Assembly: GCA_963850415.1 (NCBI GenBank)
Contig: CAWKLE010000002.1
Span: forward strand, 496,001 to 560,000
From: VAXT01 sp963850415
Lineage (GTDB): Bacteria; Actinomycetota; Thermoleophilia; Gaiellales; Gaiellaceae
Length of the DNA: 64,000 nucleotides
Direction of reading: 5' to 3'
Shown here: positions 1 through 9,869 of the stretch, in pieces
Layout of the letters: each line of letters starts with the position of its first letter
Numbering within the stretch: position 1 is the first letter of the stretch
Notes under the pieces: generated by a model
Told to the model about the DNA's origin: nothing
Database searches by the model: none
The model's input: the letters and a program-made list of their open reading frames with translations, nothing else
Translations under genes and position numbers: made by a program

Positions 1-414
1 GCCGCACTCGTCATCGCCGCGTACTGCGCGTTCGCGTACGCGGGGTTGCGTGTGGCGCTGCGCTGCCGCGATCCGTTCGGAAAACGTCTCGCGGCCGGGC
101 TGACGACGCTCGTCTGCGGGCAGGCGCTCGTCAATCTGGCCGCGGTTCTCGGGCTCGCTCCGCTGACGGGAATCACGCTTCCGTTCGTCTCGTACGGCGG
201 GTCGAGCCTCGTTGTGTCGCTCGCCTCGGTGGGCGTCCTCCTTAACATCGCTGGACATGGACGAGCAGCGAGCGCTCAAGTGTCTGATCGCAGCCGGCGG
301 GACCGCCGGCCACGTGCTGCCGTCGCTCGCCGTCGCGGAGGCGCTCGTCGCGCGGGGACTCACGGTGACGTTCGCCGGGTCGCCGGATCGCGCCGAGGCG
401 CGGCTCGTTCCTGA
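1..414 (+). CDS. ftsW: FtsW/RodA-family septal peptidoglycan polymerase, C-terminal end (partial)
   Basis: This is the 3' end of a SEDS-family glycosyltransferase that polymerises lipid II at the division septum in the inner membrane; the gene begins before the window. The visible residues carry the family's last conserved segment, GQALVNLAAVLGL followed by PFVSYGG and SSLVVSLASVG, which is the final periplasmic loop and last membrane helix. Its position directly before murG is the standard division-cluster order. After about base 250 the frame becomes Arg-rich and looks like a shadow of murG; the first stop is at 412-414, so the reading frame overlaps murG by about 158 nt. The true C-terminus may lie nearer base 255 if there is an indel here. 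The family call is firm, the 3' end is not. Confidence 0.85.
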   Translation, partial: AALVIAAYCAFAYAGLRVALRCRDPFGKRLAAGLTTLVCGQALVNLAAVLGLAPLTGITLPFVSYGGSSLVVSLASVGVLLNIAGHGRAASAQVSDRSRRDRRPRAAVARRRGGARRAGTHGDVRRVAGSRRGAARS

Positions 415-1324
415 GGCAGGCTTCGAGCTCGACACGTTCCAGGTTTCGGGGTTGCCGCGCCGTCCCGGGCCGGCTCAGGTTCGCGCGGTTGGAAAGGCGA
501 TGCGCGCGCCGAAGGCGTGCAAGCGGATCCTGCGTGCGCGGGAGCCGGACGTCGTCCTCGGCGGCGGGGGCTACGTGGCCGGGCCGATGGTCTACGCGGC
601 CTCGCGGCTGGCGATTCCCGCGGCGCTGATGGAAGCCGACGCGCATCTCGGGCTCGCGAACAGGCTGGCGGCTCCGTTCGCGGAGCGCGTCTTTCTCGCG
701 TTTCCGATCGAGGGTCGCGAGCGGCCGAAGTACCGCGTCACCGGCCGCCCGATCCCGGCGCGGAACCAGCCGACGTCACGCGCCGAGGGCCGCCGGGTCT
801 TCGACCTGCCTCCTCGGGCGCGCGTGCTGCTCGTCTTCGGCGGCAGCCAGGGCGCGGCGAGCCTGAACGACGAGATCGTCGAGGCTTTCGGCGAGGCCGG
901 GCCCGCCGTGTTGCACCTGTGCGGCGAGCGCGACTTCGAGCGGCTTCGCGGCCGGCCCCGGCGCGACGACTACAAGCTGGTTCCGTTCACGAACGAGTTC
1001 GGCGCGGCGCTCGGCGCGGCGGATCTCGTCGTCGCGCGTGCGGGCGGCTCCTTGTGGGAGGTCGCCGCAGCCGGGAAGCCGGCGATCCTCGTCCCCTACC
1101 CGTTCGCGACTGCCGACCACCAGTCGAAGAACGCGCGCTTCTTCGAGCGTGCCGGCGGCGCGATCACGGTTCCGGAGACGGAGCTCGGCCGCGTCGCAGA
1201 TCTCGCGCGCTCGCTGATCGGCGACCCGGAGCGGCTGAAGGAGATGGGTGACGCGATGAAGCGGGTCGCGAAGCCCGATGCGGCCGAAGAGATCGCGGAA
1301 GGCCTGATCCAGCTTGCGACTTGA
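257..1324 (+). CDS. murG: UDP-N-acetylglucosamine--lipid I transferase MurG
   Basis: MurG adds GlcNAc to lipid I to make lipid II on the cytoplasmic face of the membrane. The 355-residue protein starts with the N-terminal Gly-rich loop AAGGTAGH (GGTGGH in most homologues) and has the C-terminal donor-binding region with FGGSQGA and the segment ARAGGSLWEVAAAGKPAILVP, which binds UDP-GlcNAc. ATG 257 was chosen because it sits about 10 residues before the glycine loop, as in the family; the TTG at 212 would add 15 residues overlapping ftsW coding. The stop overlaps the TTG start of murC. The order ftsW-murG-murC-murB-ftsQ-ftsZ supports the call. Confidence 0.95.
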   Translation: MDEQRALKCLIAAGGTAGHVLPSLAVAEALVARGLTVTFAGSPDRAEARLVPEAGFELDTFQVSGLPRRPGPAQVRAVGKAMRAPKACKRILRAREPDVVLGGGGYVAGPMVYAASRLAIPAALMEADAHLGLANRLAAPFAERVFLAFPIEGRERPKYRVTGRPIPARNQPTSRAEGRRVFDLPPRARVLLVFGGSQGAASLNDEIVEAFGEAGPAVLHLCGERDFERLRGRPRRDDYKLVPFTNEFGAALGAADLVVARAGGSLWEVAAAGKPAILVPYPFATADHQSKNARFFERAGGAITVPETELGRVADLARSLIGDPERLKEMGDAMKRVAKPDAAEEIAEGLIQLAT

Positions 1325-2510
1325 GGGCCGCAAGCTCTGGTTCGTCGGGATCGGAGGCGCTGGCCTCTCAGGCTACGCGGTGCTCGCAAAGGCGTGGGGG
1401 GCCGAGGTCGCGGGCTGGGACCGTCACGAGACTCCGTACCTCGAGCACGTCCGCGCCGCCGGGATTCCAGTCACGGTGTCGGACGAAGTCGAGCCTCCTC
1501 CCGACGGCTACGAACCAGTCGTGTCCACCGCGTACATGCCCCGGGACCTGGTCCCTGGGCATGGCTGGAAGAGCCGGGCGGCGTTCCTCGCGGAGCTGGT
1601 TTCGCTGCAGGACGCGATCGTCGTCTCGGGCGCGCACGGGAAGACGACGACGACGGCGATGATCGCGTTCGTCCTGGACCGTCTCGGGCAGGATCCCTCG
1701 TTCTTGATCGGCGGAGAGATTCCGCAGCTGGGCGGGAACGCGCGCGCAGGCTCCGGCTGGCTCGTCGTCGAGGGCGACGAGTCCGACCGGACGATCGAGC
1801 TGCTGCGTCCGAAGATCGCCGTCGTCACGAACGTCGAGCTGGATCATCACTCGGAGTTCGCGTCGCGCGCCGAGGTGGAGGAGCTGTTCGAGCGCTGGCT
1901 CGCCGAGGTGCCGCACGTCGTGCGCGCCGACGAGCTCGAGCCGGTCGAGCTGCAACTCGCCGTGCCGGGCGAGCACAACCGTTCGAACGCAGCGGCGGCG
2001 CTCGCCGCGCTCGAGCTGGCGGGAGTCGACCCGGAGGAGGCGATGAGGCAGCTGGCGGAGTTCGCAGGAGCGGGCCGTCGCCTCGAGCTCCGGGGCGAGG
2101 CCGGCGGCGTGCGCGTGCTCGACGACTACGCGCATCACCCGGCCGAGATCCTCGCGACGGTCGAGGCCGTCCGCGACGGACACCGCGTGCTCGTCCTTTT
2201 CCAGCCGCACCTCTACTCGCGCACGCGTCACCTGGCGCACGAGCTCGGCGCGGCGCTCGCGACGGCCGACGTCGCTGCCGTGACGGAGATCTACCGCGCA
2301 CGTGAGGAGCCGGTCGAAGGCGTGAGCGGCAAGCTCGTGGTCGACGCCGCAACGGAGGCCCGTCCGGGCATGACCGTCGGCTGGACACCCTCGGTCGAGG
2401 ACGGAGCCCGCTTCCTCGCCCGGCGCGCGCGAACCGGCGACGTCGTGCTCACGATGGGCGCAGGCGACGTCGACGACGCCGTGCCGCTCCTGCTCGAGGA
2501 GCTCGCGTGA
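1314..2510 (+). CDS. murC: UDP-N-acetylmuramate--L-alanine ligase MurC
   Basis: MurC is the cytoplasmic ATP-dependent ligase that attaches L-Ala to UDP-MurNAc, the first amino-acid step of the peptidoglycan stem. The N-terminal nucleotide-binding motif GIGGAGLSG (residues about 10-18), the P-loop GAHGKTTTT, the metal and substrate segment EGDESD, the TNVELDHH motif and the C-terminal DDYAHHP are all present. At 398 residues it is shorter than usual (about 450-490), with the loss spread through the middle domain and loops; no motif is missing. The start is TTG at 1314, inside the last codons of murG, because no ATG or GTG fits before the glycine motif. Its GTGA end gives a 4-nt overlap with the murB start. 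Confidence 0.93.
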   Translation: MRLEGRKLWFVGIGGAGLSGYAVLAKAWGAEVAGWDRHETPYLEHVRAAGIPVTVSDEVEPPPDGYEPVVSTAYMPRDLVPGHGWKSRAAFLAELVSLQDAIVVSGAHGKTTTTAMIAFVLDRLGQDPSFLIGGEIPQLGGNARAGSGWLVVEGDESDRTIELLRPKIAVVTNVELDHHSEFASRAEVEELFERWLAEVPHVVRADELEPVELQLAVPGEHNRSNAAAALAALELAGVDPEEAMRQLAEFAGAGRRLELRGEAGGVRVLDDYAHHPAEILATVEAVRDGHRVLVLFQPHLYSRTRHLAHELGAALATADVAAVTEIYRAREEPVEGVSGKLVVDAATEARPGMTVGWTPSVEDGARFLARRARTGDVVLTMGAGDVDDAVPLLLEELA

Positions 2511-3398
2511 AGATCGAGCAGGACGTTCCGCTCGGACGGCTGACGACGGTCGGGATCGGCGGCCCCGCTCGGCATTTCGCACGACCGCAAGAGCGTGGCC
2601 GAGCTCGAGGACGCGCTCCGCTGGGCGGCAGCGGAGGGACTCGACGTCTTCACCATCGGGCTCGGCTCCAACGTGCTCGTTGCCGATGAGGGCGTCGATG
2701 CGCTCGTGCTCCGGCTCGAAGGAGAGCTCTCGGCGGCCGAGACACGAGACGGCCTCCTGGTTGCGGGCGGCGGCGCAGCGAACGCGGTGTGCCTGCACAG
2801 GACACGAGCAGCCGGACTCGGCGGATTCGAGTTCGCCTGTGCGATTCCGGGAACCGTCGGCGGAGGCGTGCGCATGAACGCGGGCGCCTACGGTGGGGAC
2901 TGGCGGGGGATCCTCGAGCGCGCCCTCGTCGTGTCGGCCGCCGGCTCTTTCTGGCGCTCGTCCGACGAGCTCGGGCTCGAGTACCGTCGCTCGTCGCTCA
3001 AGCCGGGCGAGGTCGTGGCGCAGGCGGAGTTCCGCCTCACCCCGAGGCCGCCCGACGAGATCAAGGCGACCGTCGCCGCCCTCCAGGCGCAGCGCAAGGC
3101 GGCCCAACCGACGAACAAGCGCACCTTCGGCAGCGTCTTCAAGAACCCGGATCACGAGCTCTCGGCGGGCCGCATGGTCGAGGCGGTCGGCCTCAAGGGC
3201 CACCGGATCGGCGGAGCACAGATCTCTCCCCGCCACGGCAACTTCATCGAGAACGCAGGAGACGCGCGGGCGATCGACGCGCTCGCGCTGATGGCCGAAG
3301 CGCGCCGCCGCGCGCTCGAGGAGTTCGGCGTCGAGCTCTTGCACGAGGTCCGGCTCGTCGGCGGCCTCGAGCTGCCGCCGGCCGGCGAGAGCCTGTAG
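2507..3398 (+). CDS. murB: UDP-N-acetylenolpyruvoylglucosamine reductase MurB, interrupted by a frameshift
   Basis: MurB is the FAD/NADPH enzyme that reduces UDP-GlcNAc-enolpyruvate to UDP-MurNAc. The GTG start at 2507 overlaps the murC stop and gives the normal N-terminus ending in TVGIGGPARHFARP. The remainder (SVAELEDALRWA, then GSNVLV, IPGTVGGGVRMNAGAYG, GSVFKNP with the catalytic Ser, and LLHEVRLVG with the catalytic Glu) lies one base ahead in the next frame. The switch is around 2585-2595, and the total length of 892 nt equals a whole number of codons plus one. Removing one base restores a 296-residue protein of normal length. Either the assembly has an inserted base or the gene is newly broken; the conserved residues on both sides favour an error. 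Confidence 0.88.
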
Positions 3399-3429
3399 GG
3401 CTTCCGCCTCGCGCGCCGAAATCGGCTTG

Positions 3430-4212
3430 GTGCCTGCGTCTCGCAAGCCTGTCTCGCGTACCGCCGTCCTCCCGCTGCCGAGCCGGGCGGCGCCGTTTAC
3501 GCTTCCGCTGCCCTCGGGCCGTCACCTGCTCGTTGCGTTCGCGGCCGTGGCGGCGATCGTCGTCGGGTACTTGGCGGCGAGGGAGACATCGATGTTCGCC
3601 GTCCAGCGAGTCGAGGTCACCGGCGCCCGGCCGTCGGTCCTTCAGCGCGTCGACGCCGCGCTTGCGCCGCTCGACGGAACGAGCCTCCTCTCACTGAACG
3701 CGGCCGACATCGACGGGCGCCTGTCGCCGCTCCGCGACGTCAGCCTCGTCTCCTACGACCGGGCGTTTCCGCACACCGCGAAGATCGTCGTCTCCGCTGA
3801 GCGTCCCGTCGCCGTGCTGCGACGCGGCTCGCAGGCCTGGATCGTCACCGAGCGTGGCCGCGTGCTCGAGCCGATCGGCGATCCGCACGCGTCGAATCTC
3901 CCGCGGATCTGGGATGCGAATGCACCGGTTCCGAGCGCGGGCGAACTGCTGGCCGGGGAGGAGGCCCTTCGTCCGGCGCGCCTCCTCGGCGGCGTGCTGT
4001 CGGCCGACCCCGGTCTCTTCACGCACGTTCGCGAGGCCCGCTTCGTCGACAGTGACCTGGTACTCGTGCTGGGGACGGGAACGGAGATCCGCCTCGGAGA
4101 CGCGGAGGACCTGGCCCTGCAGCTCGCCGTCGCGGAGCGAGTGCTGGACGCGGCCGGCTCCGGCGCGCAGTACGTGGACGTGAGTGTTCCCGAGCGAGCG
4201 GTCGTCCACTGA
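3430..4212 (+). CDS. ftsQ: Cell division protein FtsQ/DivIB
   Basis: FtsQ is a bitopic membrane protein that links the early and late divisome. The 260-residue product has a short basic Pro-rich cytoplasmic tail, one membrane helix (about residues 35-55, LLVAFAAVAAIVVGYLA), a POTRA domain beginning MFAVQRVEVTGA, and the following FtsQ beta domain with FPHTAKIVVSAERPVAVLR and a central AWIVTERGRVL strand. GTG 3430 is preferred over TTG 3427. Sequence conservation in this family is low, so the call rests on the POTRA and FtsQ layout and on its place between murB and ftsZ. A 30-nt inverted repeat begins at its stop codon. Confidence 0.9.
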   Translation: MPASRKPVSRTAVLPLPSRAAPFTLPLPSGRHLLVAFAAVAAIVVGYLAARETSMFAVQRVEVTGARPSVLQRVDAALAPLDGTSLLSLNAADIDGRLSPLRDVSLVSYDRAFPHTAKIVVSAERPVAVLRRGSQAWIVTERGRVLEPIGDPHASNLPRIWDANAPVPSAGELLAGEEALRPARLLGGVLSADPGLFTHVREARFVDSDLVLVLGTGTEIRLGDAEDLALQLAVAERVLDAAGSGAQYVDVSVPERAVVH

Positions 4213-4240
4213 TCTCAAGTCTCAGGTTGAGGGTGAGATC
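4211..4240 (+). other. Inverted repeat (hairpin) at the ftsQ stop
   Basis: Two nested arms pair: GATCTCA with TGAGATC outside, and CTCA with TGAG inside, around a GGT loop. There is no T-run afterwards, so this is either a weak terminator or attenuator of the upstream operon or an operator for ftsZ. The core CAGGTTGAGG (4223-4232) recurs at 4328-4337, just before ftsZ. Confidence 0.5.
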
Positions 4241-4258
4241 CCGGAGTGCGACTTGGCG

Positions 4259-4287
4259 TTGACATGCGGGTTCAACCGACGTACCCT
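4259..4287 (+). promoter_or_regulatory. Predicted ftsZ promoter
   Basis: A perfect TTGACA (4259-4264) and TACCCT (4282-4287) are separated by 17 nt, a housekeeping sigma-70 layout. It would give a 5' leader of roughly 55 nt that contains the second CAGGTTGAGG copy and a GAGG ribosome-binding site before ATG 4349. FtsZ can therefore be made independently of the mur genes. Confidence 0.55.
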
Positions 4288-4348
4288 GGGGCGGCCTTGC
4301 GTCCGGCACCGGCCGTACGCTCCACTACAGGTTGAGGTCTGAGATTCC

Positions 4349-5437
4349 ATGAACATGCGTGATCCGTCCCAGAAATTCCTCGCAGTCCTGAAGGTCGTCG
4401 GTGTCGGCGGAGGCGGCTCGAATGCCGTCAACCGCATGGTCGACGCGGGGCTGACCGGCTGCGAGTTCATCGCCGTCAACACCGACGCCCAGGCGCTCCT
4501 GATGACTGACGCCGACGTGAAGCTCCAGGTCGGCACCGAATCGACGCGCGGCCTCGGCGCCGGCGCGAACCCGGAGGTCGGGAGGGCGGCGGCCCACGAG
4601 AGCCGCGACGAGCTGAAGGAGTCGCTCAAGGGCTCGGACATGGTCTTCGTGACCGCAGGCGAGGGCGGCGGCACCGGGACCGGCGGAGCCCCGACGGTGG
4701 CCGAGCTGGCGAAGGAGATCGGCGCGATCACCGTCGGCGTCGTCACCAGGCCCTTCTCGTTCGAGGGACGGAAGCGCGCTGAGCAGGCGGAGCTCGGGAT
4801 CCGCGACCTGCGCGAGAACGTCGACACGCTGATCGTGATCGAGAACGACCGGCTGCTCCAGGTCGTCGACAAGGACACGTCGATCGTGGACGCGTTCCGC
4901 ATGGCCGACGACGTGCTCCGCCAGGGCGTCCAGGGCATCACCGACCTGATCACGATCCCGGGGCTCGTCAACCTCGACTTCGCCGACGTTCGCACGATCA
5001 TGCGCGACGCCGGCTCGGCGCTGATGGGCATCGGCGTCGCCTCCGGCGAGGGCCGTGCGGGAGAGGCCGCGCGAATGGCAGTCTCGTCCCCGCTGCTCGA
5101 GGCCTCGATCGAGGGCGCGACCGGGATCCTGCTCAACGTCACGGGCGGGCCGGACATGGGCTTGTTCGAGGTGAACGAGGCGGCGGAGGTCGTGACCGGC
5201 GCGGCCGACCAGAACGCGAACGTCATCTTCGGCGCTGTGATCGACCAGGGAGCCAAGGACGAGGTGCGCGTGACCGTGATCGCGACGGGGTTCGGGCCGG
5301 AGCGCTACCGGCGCCGTCGGCGCGAGGAGCGTCCGGCCGAGGAAGGAGCCGGAGTGGGCACGCCGACCAGGGATGAAGGCACGTTCGATCTTCCCGACGA
5401 CGTGCTCGAGGTTCCATCCTTCTTGCGCGACGCCTGA
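4349..5437 (+). CDS. ftsZ: Cell division protein FtsZ
   Basis: FtsZ is the tubulin-like GTPase that polymerises into the Z-ring and recruits the divisome. The 362-residue protein has the N-terminal nucleotide-binding GVGGGGSNAV (about residues 18-27), the tubulin signature GGGTGTG (106-112), the T7-loop region NLDFADVRTIM and the C-terminal tail peptide DVLEVPSFLRDA, which is the usual docking site for membrane tethers such as SepF or FtsA. A variable Glu/Arg-rich linker precedes the tail. ATG 4349 fits the family start. It has its own promoter upstream and paired hairpins downstream. Confidence 0.98.
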   Translation: MNMRDPSQKFLAVLKVVGVGGGGSNAVNRMVDAGLTGCEFIAVNTDAQALLMTDADVKLQVGTESTRGLGAGANPEVGRAAAHESRDELKESLKGSDMVFVTAGEGGGTGTGGAPTVAELAKEIGAITVGVVTRPFSFEGRKRAEQAELGIRDLRENVDTLIVIENDRLLQVVDKDTSIVDAFRMADDVLRQGVQGITDLITIPGLVNLDFADVRTIMRDAGSALMGIGVASGEGRAGEAARMAVSSPLLEASIEGATGILLNVTGGPDMGLFEVNEAAEVVTGAADQNANVIFGAVIDQGAKDEVRVTVIATGFGPERYRRRRREERPAEEGAGVGTPTRDEGTFDLPDDVLEVPSFLRDA

Positions 5438-5484
5438 CCTCGCAGTACAGCCCGTTTAGAAATCTCCGGCGGAGGTACTTGGAT

Positions 5485-5548
5485 CGTGCCCTCCCGGTGA
5501 GCCAATGGCTCGCCGTGGCACGGTCAGCCGCTCCGCCGAGCGGCTGAC
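5485..5548 (+). terminator. Tandem hairpins after ftsZ (probable terminator)
   Basis: The first hairpin pairs CGTGCC (5485-5490) with GGCACG (5517-5522) and has an inner stem GGTGAGCC/GGCTCGCC around AAT. The second is a perfect 10-bp stem, GTCAGCCGCT (5523-5532) with AGCGGCTGAC (5539-5548), followed by CCGTTTCTT. This looks like the ftsZ terminator. The second stem also overlaps the predicted gcvT -35. Confidence 0.6.
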
Positions 5549-5573
5549 CCGTTTCTTGCGCCTTCATTAGCAT
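5544..5573 (+). promoter_or_regulatory. Predicted gcv operon promoter
   Basis: CTGACC (5544-5549) and TAGCAT (5568-5573) are 18 nt apart; the -10 lies 9 nt before the gcvT ATG at 5583. The -35 is embedded in the terminator stem. I see no glycine riboswitch core in this leader. Confidence 0.4.
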
Positions 5574-5582
5574 CGGTCGCGC

Positions 5583-6632
5583 ATGCAGACGCTGCTTCGC
5601 ACGCCGCTCTACGAACGCCACGTCGCGCTCGGCGCGCGCATGGTGCCGTTCGCCGGCTGGGAGATGCCCGTCCAGTACGAGGGCGTCATCCCCGAGCACC
5701 GGGCCGTGCGGGAGGACTGCGGGGTGTTCGACGTCTCGCACATGGGACGCTTCGAGTTCGAAGGCCCGAAGGTGCCGGGAGCGCTGCAGGCGCTGCTCTC
5801 GAACGACATCGAGAGGGTTGCCGAAGGGGGCGCTCAGTACACGCTGCTGACGAACGACCGCGGCGGGATCATCGACGACCTGATCGTCTACCGCGTCGAG
5901 TCAGGCCGGTTCCTGCTCGTCGTCAACGCGTCGAACCGCGAGGCCGACTTCGAGTGGATCATGGGCCGCGCCGGCGCCGGGACCGACCTGCGCGACAAGT
6001 CCGACGAGTTCGCGCTCCTCGCCGTCCAGGGACCCAGATCGCTGGAGCGCATCGGCCTCGACGAGGGCACGCCCTTCACCTGGGAGATGAGCGAGGTGGG
6101 CGGCATCGAGGTGATGGTCAATCGCACGGGCTACACCGGTGAGAAAGGCGTCGAGTTGATGGTCATGACCGAGGACGCCGTCGCCCTCTGGGACGCGGTC
6201 GTCGAGCGCGGCGCCAGGCCGTGCGGCCTCGGAGCGCGGGACACCTTGCGGCTGGAGGTGTGCTACCCGCTGCACGGCAACGACATCGGGCCAGAGACGG
6301 ACGCGATCTCGGCCGGGCTCGGCTGGGTGTGTGCGCTCGACACCGAGTTCTCGGGGGTCGAGGAACTGAGGCGGATCAAGTCCGAAGGGCCTGCGCAGAA
6401 GCTCGTCGCGTTCGTCATGCAGGACGCGGGCATTCCGCGCCAGGGGATGGGCATCGCCGAGGGCGGTGAGGTGACCTCCGGCTCGCATTCGCCGATGCTC
6501 GACCGCGGGATCGGGATGGGCTACGTCCCCGCGGAGCACACCGAGCCGGGAACGACGCTGACCGTCGACGTGCGCGGACGGCCGCGCCGCGCCGAGGTGG
6601 TCAAGAAGCCGATCTACAAGAAGGAGGCGTAG
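5583..6632 (+). CDS. gcvT: Glycine cleavage system T protein (aminomethyltransferase)
   Basis: GcvT transfers the methylene carbon of the aminomethyl-lipoyl group on GcvH to tetrahydrofolate, releasing ammonia and 5,10-methylene-THF. The 349-residue protein has the family N-terminus (PLYERHVALGA, then FAGWEMPVQY), the DVSHMG motif, the central NRTGYTGE segment, GLGARDTLRLE, and a C-terminal barrel ending with a conserved KPIYK stretch. Length is normal (about 360). It is the first gene of a gcvT-H-PA-PB operon, and its stop shares one base with the gcvH start. Confidence 0.97.
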   Translation: MQTLLRTPLYERHVALGARMVPFAGWEMPVQYEGVIPEHRAVREDCGVFDVSHMGRFEFEGPKVPGALQALLSNDIERVAEGGAQYTLLTNDRGGIIDDLIVYRVESGRFLLVVNASNREADFEWIMGRAGAGTDLRDKSDEFALLAVQGPRSLERIGLDEGTPFTWEMSEVGGIEVMVNRTGYTGEKGVELMVMTEDAVALWDAVVERGARPCGLGARDTLRLEVCYPLHGNDIGPETDAISAGLGWVCALDTEFSGVEELRRIKSEGPAQKLVAFVMQDAGIPRQGMGIAEGGEVTSGSHSPMLDRGIGMGYVPAEHTEPGTTLTVDVRGRPRRAEVVKKPIYKKEA

Positions 6633-7023
6633 TGCCAACAGCCGAGAGCTATCCGGACGACCTTCGCTACAACCGCGAGCACGACTGGGCCAGGATCGAA
6701 GGCGACGAGGCGACGCTCGGGATCACGTGGTTCGCCCAGGACTCGCTCGGCGAGCTCGTCCACTTCGAGCCCCCCGAAGAGGAGGCACAGGTGACGAAGG
6801 GCGCTTCCTACGGCGAGGTCGAGTCGGTGAAAGCCGTCTCGGATCTGATCTCGCCACTCTCGGGAACCGTGCTCGAGGTGAACCCGAAAGTCGTCGCGGA
6901 GCCGGAGACGGTGAACGAGGACCCGTACGGGGACGGCTGGCTCGTGCGCATCCGGCTCGGGGATGCCTCGGAGGCGGACGACCTGATGGATCCTGCGGCC
7001 TACAAGACCTTCGTCGACGAGCA

Positions 7024-7027
<4 letters not shown>
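6632..7027 (+). CDS. gcvH: Glycine cleavage system H protein
   Basis: GcvH is the lipoyl carrier that shuttles the aminomethyl group between the P, T and L proteins. The 131-residue protein contains the lipoylation motif ESVKAVSD with the modified lysine at residue 67, the conserved EHDWARIEGDEATLGIT strand and a GDGWLVRI C-terminal strand. The start is GTG 6632, sharing the last base of the gcvT TAG. The end is a 4-nt GTGA overlap with gcvPA. Confidence 0.97.
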
Positions 7028-8342
<1,315 letters not shown>

Positions 8343-8346
<4 letters not shown>

Positions 8347-9842
8347 AACTGATCTACGAGAAGTCGCAGGAGGGCAGGCGGGCGTCGAGCCTGCCGCCGC
8401 GCACGTCTCCCGTCCCCGAGCTCCCCGAGGAGCTTCGCCGCGAGCGGCCGCCGAGGCTCCCCGAGATCTCCGAGCCCGAGCTCGTGCGTCACTTCACGCA
8501 GCTCTCGGCCCGGACCTTCGGCGTCGACACCGGCTTCTATCCGCTCGGCTCCTGCACCATGAAGCACAACCCGCGGGTCAACGAGCGCGTCGTCAACTTC
8601 CCCGGCTTCCGCGACCTGCATCCGCTGCAGGAGGAGGACGGCGCGCAGGGCGCCCTCGAGCTCATGTGGCGCCTGCAGGAGATCCTCGCGGAGGTCGCCG
8701 GCCTGCACGCGGTCTCGCTCCAGCCTGCGGCCGGGTCCCAGGGCGAGCTGACCGGCCTCATGCTGATGCGCGCCTATTTCACCGACCGCGGCGAGGCCGA
8801 CACCCGGCGCAAGGTCGTGATCCCGGACACCGCTCACGGCACCAACCCCGCGAGCGTGACGATGGCCGGCTACGAGGTGACCCATGTCCAGACCGATGCG
8901 CGCGGGAACATCGACGTCGACGACCTGCGCGCCAAGGTCGACGAGCACACCGCCGGGCTGATGCTGACGAACCCGTCGACGCTCGGCCTCTTCGACGAGA
9001 ACATCGAGGAGATCGAGCAGATCTTCCACGGCGCCGGAGCGCTCATGTACTACGACGGCGCGAACCTGAACGCCGTCTGCGGGATCTCGCGGCCCGGCGA
9101 CATGGGCTTCGACATCGTCCACTTCAACCTGCACAAGACGTTCTCGCAACCGCACGGCGGAGGCGGGCCGGGTGGGGGGCCGATCGCGGTCCGTGACCGC
9201 CTCGAGCCGTTCCTGCCGGTGCCTGCGGTCGTCCGCGACGGCGAGCGGTTCCGCTACGACTACGACCGGCCGCAGACGATCGGCAAGGTGCGGGGCTTCG
9301 CAGGCCCGTTCGGCGTCTTCGTCCGCTCGTACGCGTACATTCGGTCCTACGGGCCGCGGCTGCGCGAGATGTCGGAGGTTGCGGTGCTGAACGCGAACTA
9401 CCTGCTCGCGCAGCTGAAGGACGCGTACGAGCTGCCGTTCGACCGGCTGTGCATGCACGAGTTCGTGCTCTCGGCGCGCACGCTCAAGCGCCGGGACGGG
9501 ATCACCGCGCTCGACGTCGCCAAGCGCCTCATGGACTACGACTTCCACCCGCCGACGATCTACTTCCCGCTCATCGTCCCGGAGGCGCTGATGATCGAGC
9601 CGACCGAGACCGAGGCGAAGGAGACCCTCGACGAGTTCGTGGAGGCGATGCTCGAGATCGTCCGTGACGCGTCCGAACGTCCCGACGTGCTGAAGGAAGC
9701 GCCCCACCACCGGCCGGTCGGCCGTGTGGACGAGGTCAAGGCCGCCAAGCGGGCGGTCGTCCGCTACCTGTTCGAGGACCACCCCGATCTGTCCGCGGAC
9801 TCGAGCGAAGCCCGGCCGCTCGAAGCCCAAAAGGGGGCGTAG
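8343..9842 (+). CDS. gcvPB: Glycine dehydrogenase (decarboxylating) subunit 2
   Basis: This is the catalytic PLP-binding half of the P protein. The 499-residue product has the signature GSCTMKHNPR near the N-terminus, DTAHGTNPAS, and the PLP motif HFNLHKTFSQPHGGGGPG with Lys265 forming the Schiff base. The GTG start at 8343 overlaps the gcvPA stop as GTGA, so the subunits are probably made in equal amounts by coupling. No lipoamide dehydrogenase (L protein) gene is adjacent; it must be elsewhere. A structured repeat follows the gene. Confidence 0.97.
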
Positions 9843-9869
9843 ACCGACCTGGGTTACGATCCAATGGCC

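Noticed and set aside
212..1324. FtsW-MurG fusion through a frameshift
   Set aside because: A +1 shift would join the frames, but MurG has a good ATG at 257 and FtsW and MurG are separate proteins in all families I know.
1368..3446. A 692-codon minus-strand open frame opposite murC and murB
   Set aside because: It is Arg/Glu/Leu-rich with no domain and is the antisense shadow common in GC-rich DNA. The plus-strand genes are certain.
5438..5582. Glycine riboswitch before gcvT
   Set aside because: The conserved glycine-aptamer core sequences are not there; the leader is made of two simple hairpins.
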